DNA of 64,000 nucleotides from Haloferax sp046557615 (lineage in GTDB: Archaea; Halobacteriota; Halobacteria; Halobacteriales; Haloferacaceae). Numbering within the stretch: position 1 is the stretch's first letter; every line of letters begins with the position of its first letter. Of this stretch, positions 32,953 to 39,351 are shown one piece after another. The DNA is taken from positions 1,302,001 to 1,366,000 of the forward strand of contig NZ_JBKIII010000001.1 in NCBI RefSeq assembly GCF_046557615.1, read 5' to 3'. The position numbers and the translations under genes were made by a program. Below the pieces are notes generated by a model. The model was not told the DNA's origin, did not search any database, and saw nothing but the letters and a program-made list of their open reading frames with translations.

Positions 32953-33385
32953 TGTAGACCTCCTTGCAGTCGGCACAGATGTAGTCGTACTCGTGCGCCC
33001 ACGTCGGCAGTGCGCGGCGGTGGTCGTCTACGACACCGTAGCGGTCGCTTCCACAGTCCGGACACTCCGGTTCCTCCGGCCTTCCCCCGTCCGTGACGAC
33101 TCCCTCGGCAGGCTCCGGGGCATCGAGCGCGGGATTGCCCCCGTCAGTCACAGCCTCGATAGACGGCTCAGTGTCCGGCACTTCCACGTCGGGCGATTCG
33201 TCCAGTGTCGGGGACTCAGCCTCGCGTACTGAAACTGGGTCATCGAGTGGCTGAATCATCGTGTCGTGGTCTTGGAGGTAGCACGAAGACTCGTGATTGT
33301 GGATTCCCTGTGCGCGGAAATACAGTCCACAGTGCTCACACTGCTGGTCTGTGGCTGATTTCGGTTCGTAGGTTCCGCCGCTCAT
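32945..33385 (-). CDS. Two-zinc-finger provirus protein
   Basis: The 146-aa protein starts MSGGTYEPKSATDQQCEHCG and has an N-terminal C2HC-like finger (CEHCGLYFRAQGIHNHESSC) and a C-terminal four-Cys ribbon (CPDCGSDRYG...YICADCKEVY), joined by an acidic linker. It may bind DNA or a host protein. Its start overlaps the stop of the 69-aa membrane gene (33382-33385). The frame opens further upstream, but the ATG at 33385 gives the operon overlap. Confidence 0.65.
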   Translation of the reverse strand: MSGGTYEPKSATDQQCEHCGLYFRAQGIHNHESSCYLQDHDTMIQPLDDPVSVREAESPTLDESPDVEVPDTEPSIEAVTDGGNPALDAPEPAEGVVTDGGRPEEPECPDCGSDRYGVVDDHRRALPTWAHEYDYICADCKEVYNA

Positions 33386-33591
33386 GCGACAGTCCCCACC
33401 ACAAAATTGAGTCCTGCAGCGATGCTCGACCCCACTGAACCAGTGGTGTGTACGATACCAGTGAGTGCGCCACACTCGCCTGCAACGCCGAGAACGAACG
33501 CATTCCTAACGAACGGTTGTGCATCCTCAGACGCCCGAAGGTAGGCGATGAGCGCCCCAAGAACGAGTGTCGGATAGCCAAGTACGGGCAT
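33382..33591 (-). CDS. 69-aa membrane protein, first gene of the leftward packaging cluster
   Basis: The protein has a hydrophobic start (MPVLGYPTLVLGALIAYL) and a second hydrophobic region (GALTGIVHTTGSVGSSIAAG). A TATA-like TCATATAG at 33612-33619 on the minus strand lies about 25 bases from the ATG, so it is probably leaderless and starts the operon. It could be a holin-like or virion membrane protein; there is no proof. Confidence 0.55.
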   Translation of the reverse strand: MPVLGYPTLVLGALIAYLRASEDAQPFVRNAFVLGVAGECGALTGIVHTTGSVGSSIAAGLNFVVGTVA

Positions 33592-33610
33592 GGAACATTC
33601 ATCTCGACGT

Positions 33611-33680
33611 GACTATATGAAACGCCTACCAGTCTCAACACTCAATTATTGAGCATTGAGTGCTGTACACTGCATATTCG
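33611..33680. promoter_or_regulatory. Divergent provirus promoter region with ATTGAG repeats
   Basis: TCATATAG (33612-33619, minus) and GCATATTC (33672-33679, plus) are TATA candidates for the leftward and rightward operons. Between them CTCAAT-T-ATTGAG (33641-33653) is a perfect palindrome, and CACTCAAT/ATTGAGTG (33639-33646, 33655-33662) is an outer 8-bp inverted repeat. Three copies of the hexamer fit a single operator controlling both late operons. Confidence 0.5.
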
Positions 33681-33713
33681 GCTTTTGAACACCCACCCAT
33701 CAGATCGAATGCA

Positions 33714-33914
33714 ATGCCAAAAGTTGGTGTTCCGTTCCTCGACACGGAAGTCGATACGGACGAACCCGGAGAATCGGCACAGAACCTCGGTTTCGCAACG
33801 ATCGGGGTCATGCTCTTCCTCGCCGTCATGGGCGCGGGGACGTGGCTCTACGACAAGGCAAAGGAGACGACCGGCGTCGAGCAGGGGACCGGCATCCCGG
33901 TGGCAGGTGAGTAA
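33714..33914 (+). CDS. 66-aa one-TM protein, first gene of the structural operon
   Basis: The product starts MPKVGVPFLDTEVDTDEPGE and has a TM helix at about 27-46 (GFATIGVMLFLAVMGAGTWL) followed by a charged tail (KAKETTG...). Its size and position fit a virion membrane protein. It is followed two bases later by a GTG-started gene. A TATA candidate lies about 38 bases upstream. Confidence 0.6.
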   Translation: MPKVGVPFLDTEVDTDEPGESAQNLGFATIGVMLFLAVMGAGTWLYDKAKETTGVEQGTGIPVAGE

Positions 33915-33916
33915 GC

Positions 33917-34426
33917 GTGCCAACGCCACTCAGCTACAACACCGAACTCGCAGAGGGCGGTAACTCGCGTCCGGTCAAAGGGGCGATGTTCAAGCAGACG
34001 ACCCTCCGCGCAGGCAACGATATCGTTGTCTACGAGGAGACCTGTCCCGCCGACAAGTACCTGTTCTGGGGCTTCGGCTATCGGAACAAGCAGGCGGGCA
34101 ACGCCTCGCACATCTACGCCCAGCTGAAGGCGTCGGGCAACGGCACCGGTACGGCGGGTGACGCAGTCCAGGGCGACCTCGAAGCAGTTATCACCGACTC
34201 GGAAGGCCGCGATGTGCTTCACCGCTACACCATCGGCGACCTCGAAACCCTCGCCAATGCTGCAGGCGACCCGCGCACTGAGCGACCCATCATGCCCGCC
34301 CTCGCACCTATCGCACGCGAGGACCAGCGGATTCAACTCCGTGTCATCGCGGACCCTGCATCCGATGGCGTCGAGATCGACCCGAGCGCATCCAGCGCCC
34401 GTATCTACTACGGGAAGCTCGGCTAA
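33917..34426 (+). CDS. Major-capsid candidate, single beta-barrel type
   Basis: The 169-aa protein starts with GTG and is strand-rich: KGAMFKQTTLRAGNDIVVYEE, KYLFWGFGYRN, ASHIYAQLKASGNG, then a C-terminal QRIQLRVIADPASDGVEI and SARIYYGKL. The length and beta content suit the smaller MCP of haloarchaeal sphaerolipoviruses (about 185 aa in SH1 VP7). It is the second gene of the operon. No TM is present. The assignment is structural inference. Confidence 0.5.
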   Translation: MPTPLSYNTELAEGGNSRPVKGAMFKQTTLRAGNDIVVYEETCPADKYLFWGFGYRNKQAGNASHIYAQLKASGNGTGTAGDAVQGDLEAVITDSEGRDVLHRYTIGDLETLANAAGDPRTERPIMPALAPIAREDQRIQLRVIADPASDGVEIDPSASSARIYYGKLG

Positions 34427-34444
34427 CTCGGAGGTCCCTCTTTC

Positions 34445-34870
34445 ATGCCATCTAACGCAGACCGCAAGAGTAGCCTCCGCTTCGGCGGAAGTGTCGGCCC
34501 TGACGACGTGGAGACAGAGACGTACACCCTCCAAAACGATGCGACTGTCGAGGAGGTGGCGGTGCGAATCTACCAAGGTCCGCGCCTCGATCTCCGTGTC
34601 GTTCCGTTCATCGAGCGTGGCGAGCCGGGATACCGTGACCGAGTTCCCCTGGTCGAGCTTCGCGGGAAGGACTTCATCGACGGGGACAACGACTACTGGA
34701 TCTTTCCGACGAGCGAAGCCGTCCACGAAGGCGAAGTCCTCGGCGTCGAGGTGCGCAACGTCGATGAATCGAACACCTACGACTACGCAGTGGACATGGC
34801 TATCGACCGTGCCGGAGGTGCGGCACGTCCGTTCGACTCCTTTCTCAGCCACCTACGGAGGGTGTTCTGA
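34445..34870 (+). CDS. Beta-rich virion protein candidate
   Basis: The 141-aa protein has repeated beta strands (ETYTLQNDATVEEVAVRIY, RLDLRVVPFIER, EVLGVEVRNVDESNTYDYAVDM) and an Arg-rich end (SHLRRVF). A Shine-Dalgarno-like GGAGGT sits 10-15 bases before its ATG, unusual for haloarchaea but expected inside a viral operon. It could be the second MCP (larger homologues are ~230 aa) or a spike protein. It overlaps the next gene by one base. Confidence 0.5.
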   Translation: MPSNADRKSSLRFGGSVGPDDVETETYTLQNDATVEEVAVRIYQGPRLDLRVVPFIERGEPGYRDRVPLVELRGKDFIDGDNDYWIFPTSEAVHEGEVLGVEVRNVDESNTYDYAVDMAIDRAGGAARPFDSFLSHLRRVF

Positions 34871-35214
34871 TGGGTGTTGAGCAATTCAGTCAGGAAGTCC
34901 GTGGGTCGGGCGGTATCCTCGCTACGAGCACGCAAGGGACCGTCGAGACGGACAACTATGCCCACGGCGATGCCTTCGACTTCGACGGTTCGGCCTATCC
35001 GTACTCGCTGAATCCGGCGGAGACGATTCAGGAACTCATCATCACGACCGCAGGCGATATCGTCGCCCACATCACGACGACTGGCGGCGATACCTTCGAC
35101 TTCCCTCTCGCAGGTAGCGTCGTCGCAGTCGATAAGTGGGAGATCGACACCGTGGAGTTCCGTGACCCGAACGGCACTGCAGCACGTCTCGCAGGCGGGT
35201 GGGCTGGCGAATGA
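34870..35214 (+). CDS. Small beta-rich virion protein candidate
   Basis: The 114-aa product starts MGVEQFSQEVRGSGGILATS and is mostly short strands (TVETDNYAHGDAF, ETIQELIITTAGDIVAHITT, GGDTFDFPLAGSVVAVDKWE). There is no TM. GGAGGG lies upstream of the ATG and the gene overlaps both neighbours (1 and 4 bases). A vertex or spike role fits by position. Confidence 0.5.
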   Translation: MGVEQFSQEVRGSGGILATSTQGTVETDNYAHGDAFDFDGSAYPYSLNPAETIQELIITTAGDIVAHITTTGGDTFDFPLAGSVVAVDKWEIDTVEFRDPNGTAARLAGGWAGE

Positions 35215-35522
35215 GCTTCGTGAGTCCGAAGGCTGCAGGCGGCGCGATCTACAACGACGCCGAACGCCTGAAAATCGACACCGCTGCAGGCGAATCCGTC
35301 ACTGTCCCCACTGGCGACAAGTGGTACATCACGTCCTGCCTGTTCGCTCAGACGACCAACTACGAGACGAGTATGAACATCAACGGAACGAGTGTCTCGG
35401 CAACGTCCTCGCGGAACCTCGATTCCGTCCCTGAACTGGAAGGGACGTGGTTGTTCGAGGGCGACCAACTGACCGAGGGTGGCGAACCCGCAATCATGAT
35501 CATCCGGGGGTGGAAGCTATGA
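35211..35522 (+). CDS. Small beta-rich virion protein candidate
   Basis: The 103-aa protein (MSFVSPKAAGGAIYNDAERL) ends in strands typical of receptor-binding or spike folds: VTVPTGDKWYITSCLF, YETSMNINGTSVSAT, GTWLFEGDQL, AIMIIRGWKL. The ATG at 35211 makes an ATGA overlap with the previous stop. The C-terminal half looks like a compact jelly-roll. Not recognised by family. Confidence 0.5.
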   Translation: MSFVSPKAAGGAIYNDAERLKIDTAAGESVTVPTGDKWYITSCLFAQTTNYETSMNINGTSVSATSSRNLDSVPELEGTWLFEGDQLTEGGEPAIMIIRGWKL

Positions 35523-35755
35523 CGTTCTACACGCGGAACGTCGAGGGCGTCGAACTCTGCTGGCATCCAATTGCACCCAGCGGAAGCGGCGTCACGCAGA
35601 CTCGTGCGGACGAACTCGCAACGCAGGCGATGACCGAGGTTACCGGAGAGACCGTCTACCCGGTCGAACTCTCGGATTCAGAAGCCGAATCTGTCCGGTC
35701 ACGGTATCAGGAACTCCTCGATGCCGAGATTGCAGCGGTTAGCGGAGGTAACTAG
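35519..35755 (+). CDS. Provirus small protein
   Basis: The 78-aa protein begins MTFYTRNVEGVELCWHPIAPS and has a helical C-terminus (SEAESVRSRYQELLDAEIA). It overlaps the previous stop by four bases. It is two bases short of the next ATG, which is preceded by GGAGGT. The function is unknown; a minor virion or assembly factor is likely from context. Confidence 0.5.
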   Translation: MTFYTRNVEGVELCWHPIAPSGSGVTQTRADELATQAMTEVTGETVYPVELSDSEAESVRSRYQELLDAEIAAVSGGN

Positions 35756-35757
35756 CG

Positions 35758-36303
35758 ATGCTCATCACACCAGACGATATCGAAGGCGGCAGTAGCACAG
35801 ACGTTGGTTCGGTTTTGGACGACCCTGCAGTGACGTGGGGATCGTCGTCCAGCAGCGACGATGATGACGACGACCGGCAGACCTACGACGATCTCGTTTC
35901 CGACGACGACCTGAACGACTCGGAATCTGGGATGCCGGGTGCAGGAACGCCGACGAACGATATCGTCAGTCCTGACCCGAACGAGAACAGCGACGGCGAC
36001 GAGGTGACGATCAACCCAGACGGTTCGGCTTCAGTCGATACCGACCGGACGAATCGAACCGTCGATGAGATTCGGCAGAACGTCTCGGACCTGCTCGGCG
36101 GAAGCACGCCGTCGTCCTCGGTGGGCGAACTCGGTAACGTCCAGGAGGCGATCCGTGACCTCCGCGAAGACCTCGCGGGAATGGGTGAGGTGCAACCCGG
36201 TTCGCAGGGTGGTTTCGGAGCCGCTACCCTTGGGGTTGTGGCTGTCTTCATCGCCCTTCTCGTTGGACTACTCGGGATGCTCGGCGGTGGTGACTCACGT
36301 TGA
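35758..36303 (+). CDS. Acidic protein with C-terminal TM helix (virion membrane candidate)
   Basis: The 181-aa protein has a Ser/Asp-rich disordered half (SSSSSDDDDDDRQTYDDL), then an amphipathic helix (EAIRDLREDLAG) and a C-terminal TM (AATLGVVAVFIALLVGLLGM) with GGGDSR after it. It may anchor the capsid to the inner membrane. GGAGGT precedes the ATG. The next gene starts with TTG overlapping this stop (36300-36303). Confidence 0.55.
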   Translation: MLITPDDIEGGSSTDVGSVLDDPAVTWGSSSSSDDDDDDRQTYDDLVSDDDLNDSESGMPGAGTPTNDIVSPDPNENSDGDEVTINPDGSASVDTDRTNRTVDEIRQNVSDLLGGSTPSSSVGELGNVQEAIRDLREDLAGMGEVQPGSQGGFGAATLGVVAVFIALLVGLLGMLGGGDSR

Positions 36304-36743
36304 GCGTCTTCGGTTCCATCGCGGGCGGTCTCGACCATCTCGCCGGTTCGGTAGACGAATCCATCGGTCGGCAGTTTGACGACGAGGTTGGCGGCGGCTT
36401 CGCCGACGTTGGACGAACGGGCGAAGGAAACGACTCGGAGACGGACACCTACCACAATCGGTTCCTCAGGGGCGACTTCGCTCGCTCGGCCTACGACGCG
36501 GTGATGGAGTACGACGGCACGCTGAACGGCAGGGAGGATTCTATCGACCTGTTCGGCCCCGGACTGTGGGGTTCGGAAGGCAGTGTTGTCGATGTAGTCG
36601 CCGAACGCGAGGGTGAGACGCACAGTGCCGCCGAGACGAAGACGAAAATCCTGCTCATCGCGGTTGGGTCACTGGTCGTTCTCTATCTCGTCTCCCCGCT
36701 GCTCGAATTGGGAGTGGCAGTCGCAGGTGGTGACAATGAGTGA
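36300..36743 (+). CDS. Virion membrane protein candidate, TTG start
   Basis: The 147-aa protein begins with TTG (MSVFGSIAGGLDHLAGSV...), has an acidic middle and a C-terminal TM (ILLIAVGSLVVLYLVSPLLELGVAVAGG). The layout is like the preceding gene: long soluble N-part and a single C-terminal anchor. It overlaps both neighbours. A minor virion membrane protein is the most likely reading. Confidence 0.55.
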   Translation: MSVFGSIAGGLDHLAGSVDESIGRQFDDEVGGGFADVGRTGEGNDSETDTYHNRFLRGDFARSAYDAVMEYDGTLNGREDSIDLFGPGLWGSEGSVVDVVAEREGETHSAAETKTKILLIAVGSLVVLYLVSPLLELGVAVAGGDNE

Positions 36744-36927
36744 ACTACTCGACCTGCTGCTGAAGACGACCGATCCAGTAGTCTCGCTGCTCTTGATCAT
36801 GCTTGCAGGGTATATCCGCGAGGTGAAGGCGACGATTCAGGATGATCTTCGGGCTGTTCGCTCGCGCATTGGGCGACTGGAGAACGTGTATATTCCCGAT
36901 GGTGGTGAGGTCGTGGACGATGATTGA
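36736..36927 (+). CDS. 63-aa membrane/coiled-coil protein
   Basis: The product starts MSELLDLLLKTTDPVVSLLL and has one hydrophobic helix (about 12-25) followed by a heptad-like helix (IREVKATIQDDLRAVRSRIGRLE). It overlaps the preceding gene's stop by 8 bases. Many dsDNA viruses encode such a spanin/holin-sized protein late in the structural operon; function is not shown. Confidence 0.5.
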   Translation: MSELLDLLLKTTDPVVSLLLIMLAGYIREVKATIQDDLRAVRSRIGRLENVYIPDGGEVVDDD

Positions 36928-37030
36928 GGGTTTGACGCAGACAGTAGAATTACCATTGTGGCTGGTACTTACCTTGGCAGGCTACCATCGAATATTTGCA
37001 GTGGCTCGTGAAAGAGGACAAAACAGATAG
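36920..37030 (+). CDS. 36-aa membrane peptide at the end of the structural operon
   Basis: MIEGLTQTVELPLWLVLTLA followed by GYHRIFAVARERGQNR overlaps the previous gene by 8 bases. One TM helix with a basic end is visible. Translational coupling and the amphipathic composition support it, but it is very short. Confidence 0.4.
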   Translation: MIEGLTQTVELPLWLVLTLAGYHRIFAVARERGQNR

Positions 37031-37055
37031 TTGAGACAATTGAATTTTTGGGACT

Positions 37056-37784
37056 TTATTCATTATTTTCTGAATCAGATTCAATAGAGTCAAACACTTC
37101 ATCAATAGACTGTTGAGGTACAATGAATTCGTCCCTATCAACATCATATAACGTGGTACTCTCTGAGAAAGTAGGAACCTTGGTTTTTGAATGACGACTT
37201 TTTGTAGATGATTGTTTAATTTCTTTCTCAACCCCTTCGACACGGTTATTTAAGGATCCAATTCTTTCTAAGATCTCTACAAGGCTCTTCTCAACTGGAT
37301 CATCGCTCTCACGCCAAGATTTCATATCTGCCGCACGAGATATGGGATTCTCAATCTCAGAGTCGTCCTGTTCTATTGCTTCAATCTGTGCTTTTATTTT
37401 TTCAGAAGCTCGGTCTGCGTCTCGGACATCAAAATCATAATGAATGGTACGCACTTCCGAGATGTCGAATGGAATACTTTGAGATGAATCGATTAATTGA
37501 ATAAAGGGTTTGCCCGTAGCATGGCGGAGTGCCAATTCGTAGAAGACGTTTGGATTATGGTCTGTTAGGTCTGCGATTACAAGTTCACTTTCGATTACTT
37601 TCTCAATAATCTGTGTCGTGATATTACCCGGTTCTGGCATTTCATCGGCTCTATTTGTGGTATACCCGAATTCTTCAACTGCTTTGTTGATAATATACTC
37701 CATGAGTTTATCGGCATCATCTCGTGTTTCACTCCCTTCATCACCAATTGGGCAAATGACAAAACACTCTTTATCTCCACTCAT
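37056..37784 (-). CDS. TIR/nucleoside-deoxyribosyltransferase-like protein (AT-rich cargo)
   Basis: The 242-aa protein has CFVICPIGDEGSETRDDADK at the N-terminus, then ELVIADLTDHNPNVFYELAL followed by RHATGKPFIQL. This is the Rossmann-like 'TIR_2 / nucleoside 2-deoxyribosyltransferase-like' pattern with a conserved Glu in NVFYEL that would attack a glycosidic bond. Such domains cut NAD+ or nucleotides in antiviral systems. A Ser/Lys/Glu-rich helical tail follows. A TATA-like TTTAAAC lies about 30 bases upstream. It is a likely moron against rival viruses; neither enzymatic activity nor partner genes are proven. Confidence 0.7.
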   Translation of the reverse strand: MSGDKECFVICPIGDEGSETRDDADKLMEYIINKAVEEFGYTTNRADEMPEPGNITTQIIEKVIESELVIADLTDHNPNVFYELALRHATGKPFIQLIDSSQSIPFDISEVRTIHYDFDVRDADRASEKIKAQIEAIEQDDSEIENPISRAADMKSWRESDDPVEKSLVEILERIGSLNNRVEGVEKEIKQSSTKSRHSKTKVPTFSESTTLYDVDRDEFIVPQQSIDEVFDSIESDSENNE

Positions 37785-37853
37785 TCTTAATGCCTGATTG
37801 GTTTCAAACGGGTTTAAATTAGCGGAGGGTAGTCGTTAGTCCCAATAGAGAAC

Positions 37854-37875
37854 CCGCCAAGCGACTTGTTGGCGG
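37854..37875. repeat. Hairpin between the cargo gene and the following gene
   Basis: CCGCCAA (37854-37860) and TTGGCGG (37869-37875) form a perfect 7-bp inverted repeat with an 8-base loop. It is in a gene-free stretch of about 250 bases between the TIR-like gene and the 221-aa gene. It could be a terminator for the gene at 38037 or a protein-binding site. Confidence 0.45.
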
Positions 37876-38036
37876 CCTCGAAGCCACCAAGCACCCAGAA
37901 AACCCGCACCGACAACGCTCCGACGACGCTCCGACCGACGTACCTACGACTAATGAATAGTTGCTTACGAGAGGCTGTACTGCTGTATTCTTAGTTATTG
38001 AATCGGTGGTGGACGATCCGACGTGTGTTTCATCGG

Positions 38037-38702
38037 CTATCGACCCCCGTCACTCTTGGAGTCACCAACAAGTCGCTTGGCGAGGTCACTCCGACCCACA
38101 GAACGCTCGACCGTCCGAACGAGCGACCCGCCGAGAAGTTCGGGGTTCACCGTGAGCCGCTTTTCGTCGCCCGAGTCATCGACGTGGAACGCCTCGAAGG
38201 TCGAGACGAGTTCTTTCCACGCATCGTCCACAGACTGCCAGTGAAGGTCGTGCTGTGGTCGAGCCATCGCTTGGACCTCTGAGTTCGACACGGACCCGAT
38301 ACGGTCTGCTCGCTTCCCTGCGGCGTTGCGTGCGCCCGCGTTCTTCCCCTTCGCAGTCTGGACGATAACCTCGTCTCGGGCGATGCGCATTGCGACCTCC
38401 TTCTTCGACGGGCCACCGTCCGGGCGGCGTCCGTCGTCGATCTGCTTGCTCATCGCCAGTGCGTCCTGCGCGACCTGCTCGGCACGCTTTCGTGCTTCCC
38501 GTTCCTGTTCCAGTTCGCTTTCGAGGCGGTCGAGACGGTCGATGATGCGACCGGCGGCGTCGAGTGGGGTTAGCTCCGCATCCATCCGCTCGTCTTCGTC
38601 AGGGACGGCGAGCGTGTTGAGAAGCTTCCTGAACGCGACGACTTCGAGGTGGTCGAGAGACGGACCTGCGGGCTGTCCAGCCGAGGGTTCGTCCGTGCTC
38701 AT
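38037..38702 (-). CDS. Provirus coiled-coil/DNA-binding candidate
   Basis: The 221-aa protein has an N-terminal acidic part, a coiled-coil helix (IIDRLDRLESELEQEREARK...AEQVAQDALAM) at about 52-85, and a C-terminal region with a winged-helix look (PSKKEVAMRIARDEVIVQTA...). The C-terminus is GGSLVRTVERSVGRSDLAK. It is the only sizeable candidate for an origin or regulatory protein in the element, since no Orc/Cdc6 or Rep is recognisable. Its start overlaps the stop of the small zinc protein at 38699 by 4 bases. Confidence 0.6.
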   Translation of the reverse strand: MSTDEPSAGQPAGPSLDHLEVVAFRKLLNTLAVPDEDERMDAELTPLDAAGRIIDRLDRLESELEQEREARKRAEQVAQDALAMSKQIDDGRRPDGGPSKKEVAMRIARDEVIVQTAKGKNAGARNAAGKRADRIGSVSNSEVQAMARPQHDLHWQSVDDAWKELVSTFEAFHVDDSGDEKRLTVNPELLGGSLVRTVERSVGRSDLAKRLVGDSKSDGGR

Positions 38703-38884
38703 GCCGAACCACCGACCTCAGATGCCTTCGAGAACTCCAGTTCTCCGTCAGAGATAGTCGTCGTCTCGTGACCCGTCTCGTCTGCGTGCGCGTCTGCAAC
38801 GAGATCGGCGGCCATCCAGTCGTTCGCCCGGACGTGCCAACCACAGCGGAGACACTTCGCGTGTAGTCGCTCGCTGGAACTCAT
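38699..38884 (-). CDS. Small zinc-finger protein (CxxC...H...H)
   Basis: The 61-aa protein has KCLRCGWHVRANDW near the start and DAHADETGHETT after it. Two Cys and two His give a C2H2-like site. It overlaps both neighbours by four bases. It is a paralogue of the 47-aa protein just upstream. Function unknown; a DNA-binding or anti-defence role is possible. Confidence 0.6.
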   Translation of the reverse strand: MSSSERLHAKCLRCGWHVRANDWMAADLVADAHADETGHETTTISDGELEFSKASEVGGSA

Positions 38885-39024
38885 CGGGGATCGACCTCCT
38901 CAACGTAGGCGCGGTGGCCTGCACTGTCGGCGTGGAAGTCTGCGAGGTTCTGTGCCGTGTGCTTCGAGTCGATTGGCTCCGGCATCTCGGCGTCGCAGTC
39001 GTGGCACTTCGGGAGGTAGCTCAT
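38881..39024 (-). CDS. 47-aa zinc-finger protein, paralogue of the next gene
   Basis: The product starts MSYLPKCHDCDAEMPEPIDS and ends HRAYVEEVDPR, with DFHADSAGH matching DAHADETGH in the neighbour. Cys pair and His pair spacing agree. The ATG is at 39024 and the stop overlaps the next start (38881-38884). It is the first gene of a small leftward operon at the right end of the element. Confidence 0.55.
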   Translation of the reverse strand: MSYLPKCHDCDAEMPEPIDSKHTAQNLADFHADSAGHRAYVEEVDPR

Positions 39025-39191
39025 GCCGCAAATCCCTCCGTGAAATGGACCAACTGCGAGAACCCGGACTTGGTAGAAACAGGAACTCGATTTTTGAAAT
39101 CTGTTTTTTGCGGGTGCTGTTCGGTGAACGATGCGGCTACAGGCCGAGAGACGGATGTTTCTCGGACCTTCAGAACGTTGTGAAAACGGCG

Positions 39192-39205
39192 ATGGACTCG
39201 CCGGG
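39192..39205. repeat. attR core (14-bp direct repeat)
   Basis: Identical to 27937-27950. It covers the last 13 bases of the tRNA-Ala gene plus one base beyond, so the tRNA stays intact after integration. Confidence 0.75.
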
Positions 39206-39264
39206 ATTTGAACCCGGGGCCTCTTCCTTGCGAAGGAAGCGATCTGCCACTGATCTACGAGCCC
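39193..39264 (-). tRNA. tRNA-Ala (anticodon CGC)
   Basis: The 72-nt cloverleaf has a 7-bp acceptor stem (one G-U pair), a D-arm, anticodon stem CTTCC/GGAAG with loop TTCGCAA (anticodon CGC, reading GCG codons), and T-arm CCGGG-TTCAAAT-CCCGG. It ends in discriminator A; CCA is not encoded. It is the integration site of the provirus, whose right att core is its 3' end. A TATA element and a small hairpin (39269-39284) precede it. Confidence 0.95.
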
Positions 39265-39286
39265 TCATTCCCACGGAGTCGTGGGA

Positions 39287-39298
39287 TGCATTTATACC
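39287..39298 (-). promoter_or_regulatory. Promoter of tRNA-Ala
   Basis: The minus strand reads TATAAATGCAT, with the TATA core about 28 bases before the first tRNA base. A purine-rich BRE-like GAAACAGAGGG is just upstream. CCCACG-GAGT-CGTGGG lies between TATA and the tRNA. Confidence 0.55.
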
Positions 39299-39351
39299 CT
39301 CTGTTTCAACCCATCGCAATCGCACGATGGCAGTACAGGGGCGCTGTCTCG

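Larger units (their letters stand above)
27937..39205. mobile_element. Integrated provirus (tailless icosahedral, SH1/SNJ1-like) in tRNA-Ala
   Basis: ATGGACTCGCCGGG occurs at 27937-27950 and again at 39192-39205, where it forms the 3' end of tRNA-Ala. A tyrosine integrase starts inside the left copy. Internal genes are a divergent pair of small regulators, a leftward cluster with a GDSGSGKTT P-loop ATPase, and a rightward operon of small overlapping genes with beta-rich and one-TM products. There are no terminase, portal or tail genes, so it is not a head-tail virus. Haloarchaeal sphaerolipoviruses have a packaging ATPase and two single-barrel capsid proteins; I infer that type. AT-rich cargo genes are embedded. 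Confidence 0.75.

Noticed and set aside
37785..38036. Replication origin of the element
   Set aside because: One hairpin and some short repeats are present, but no iterons and no Orc1/Cdc6 or Rep gene nearby.
39025..39192. A further small leftward gene before the 47-aa zinc protein
   Set aside because: An open frame ends in ATGA overlap, but no ATG, GTG or convincing start was found and the sequence is not protein-like.
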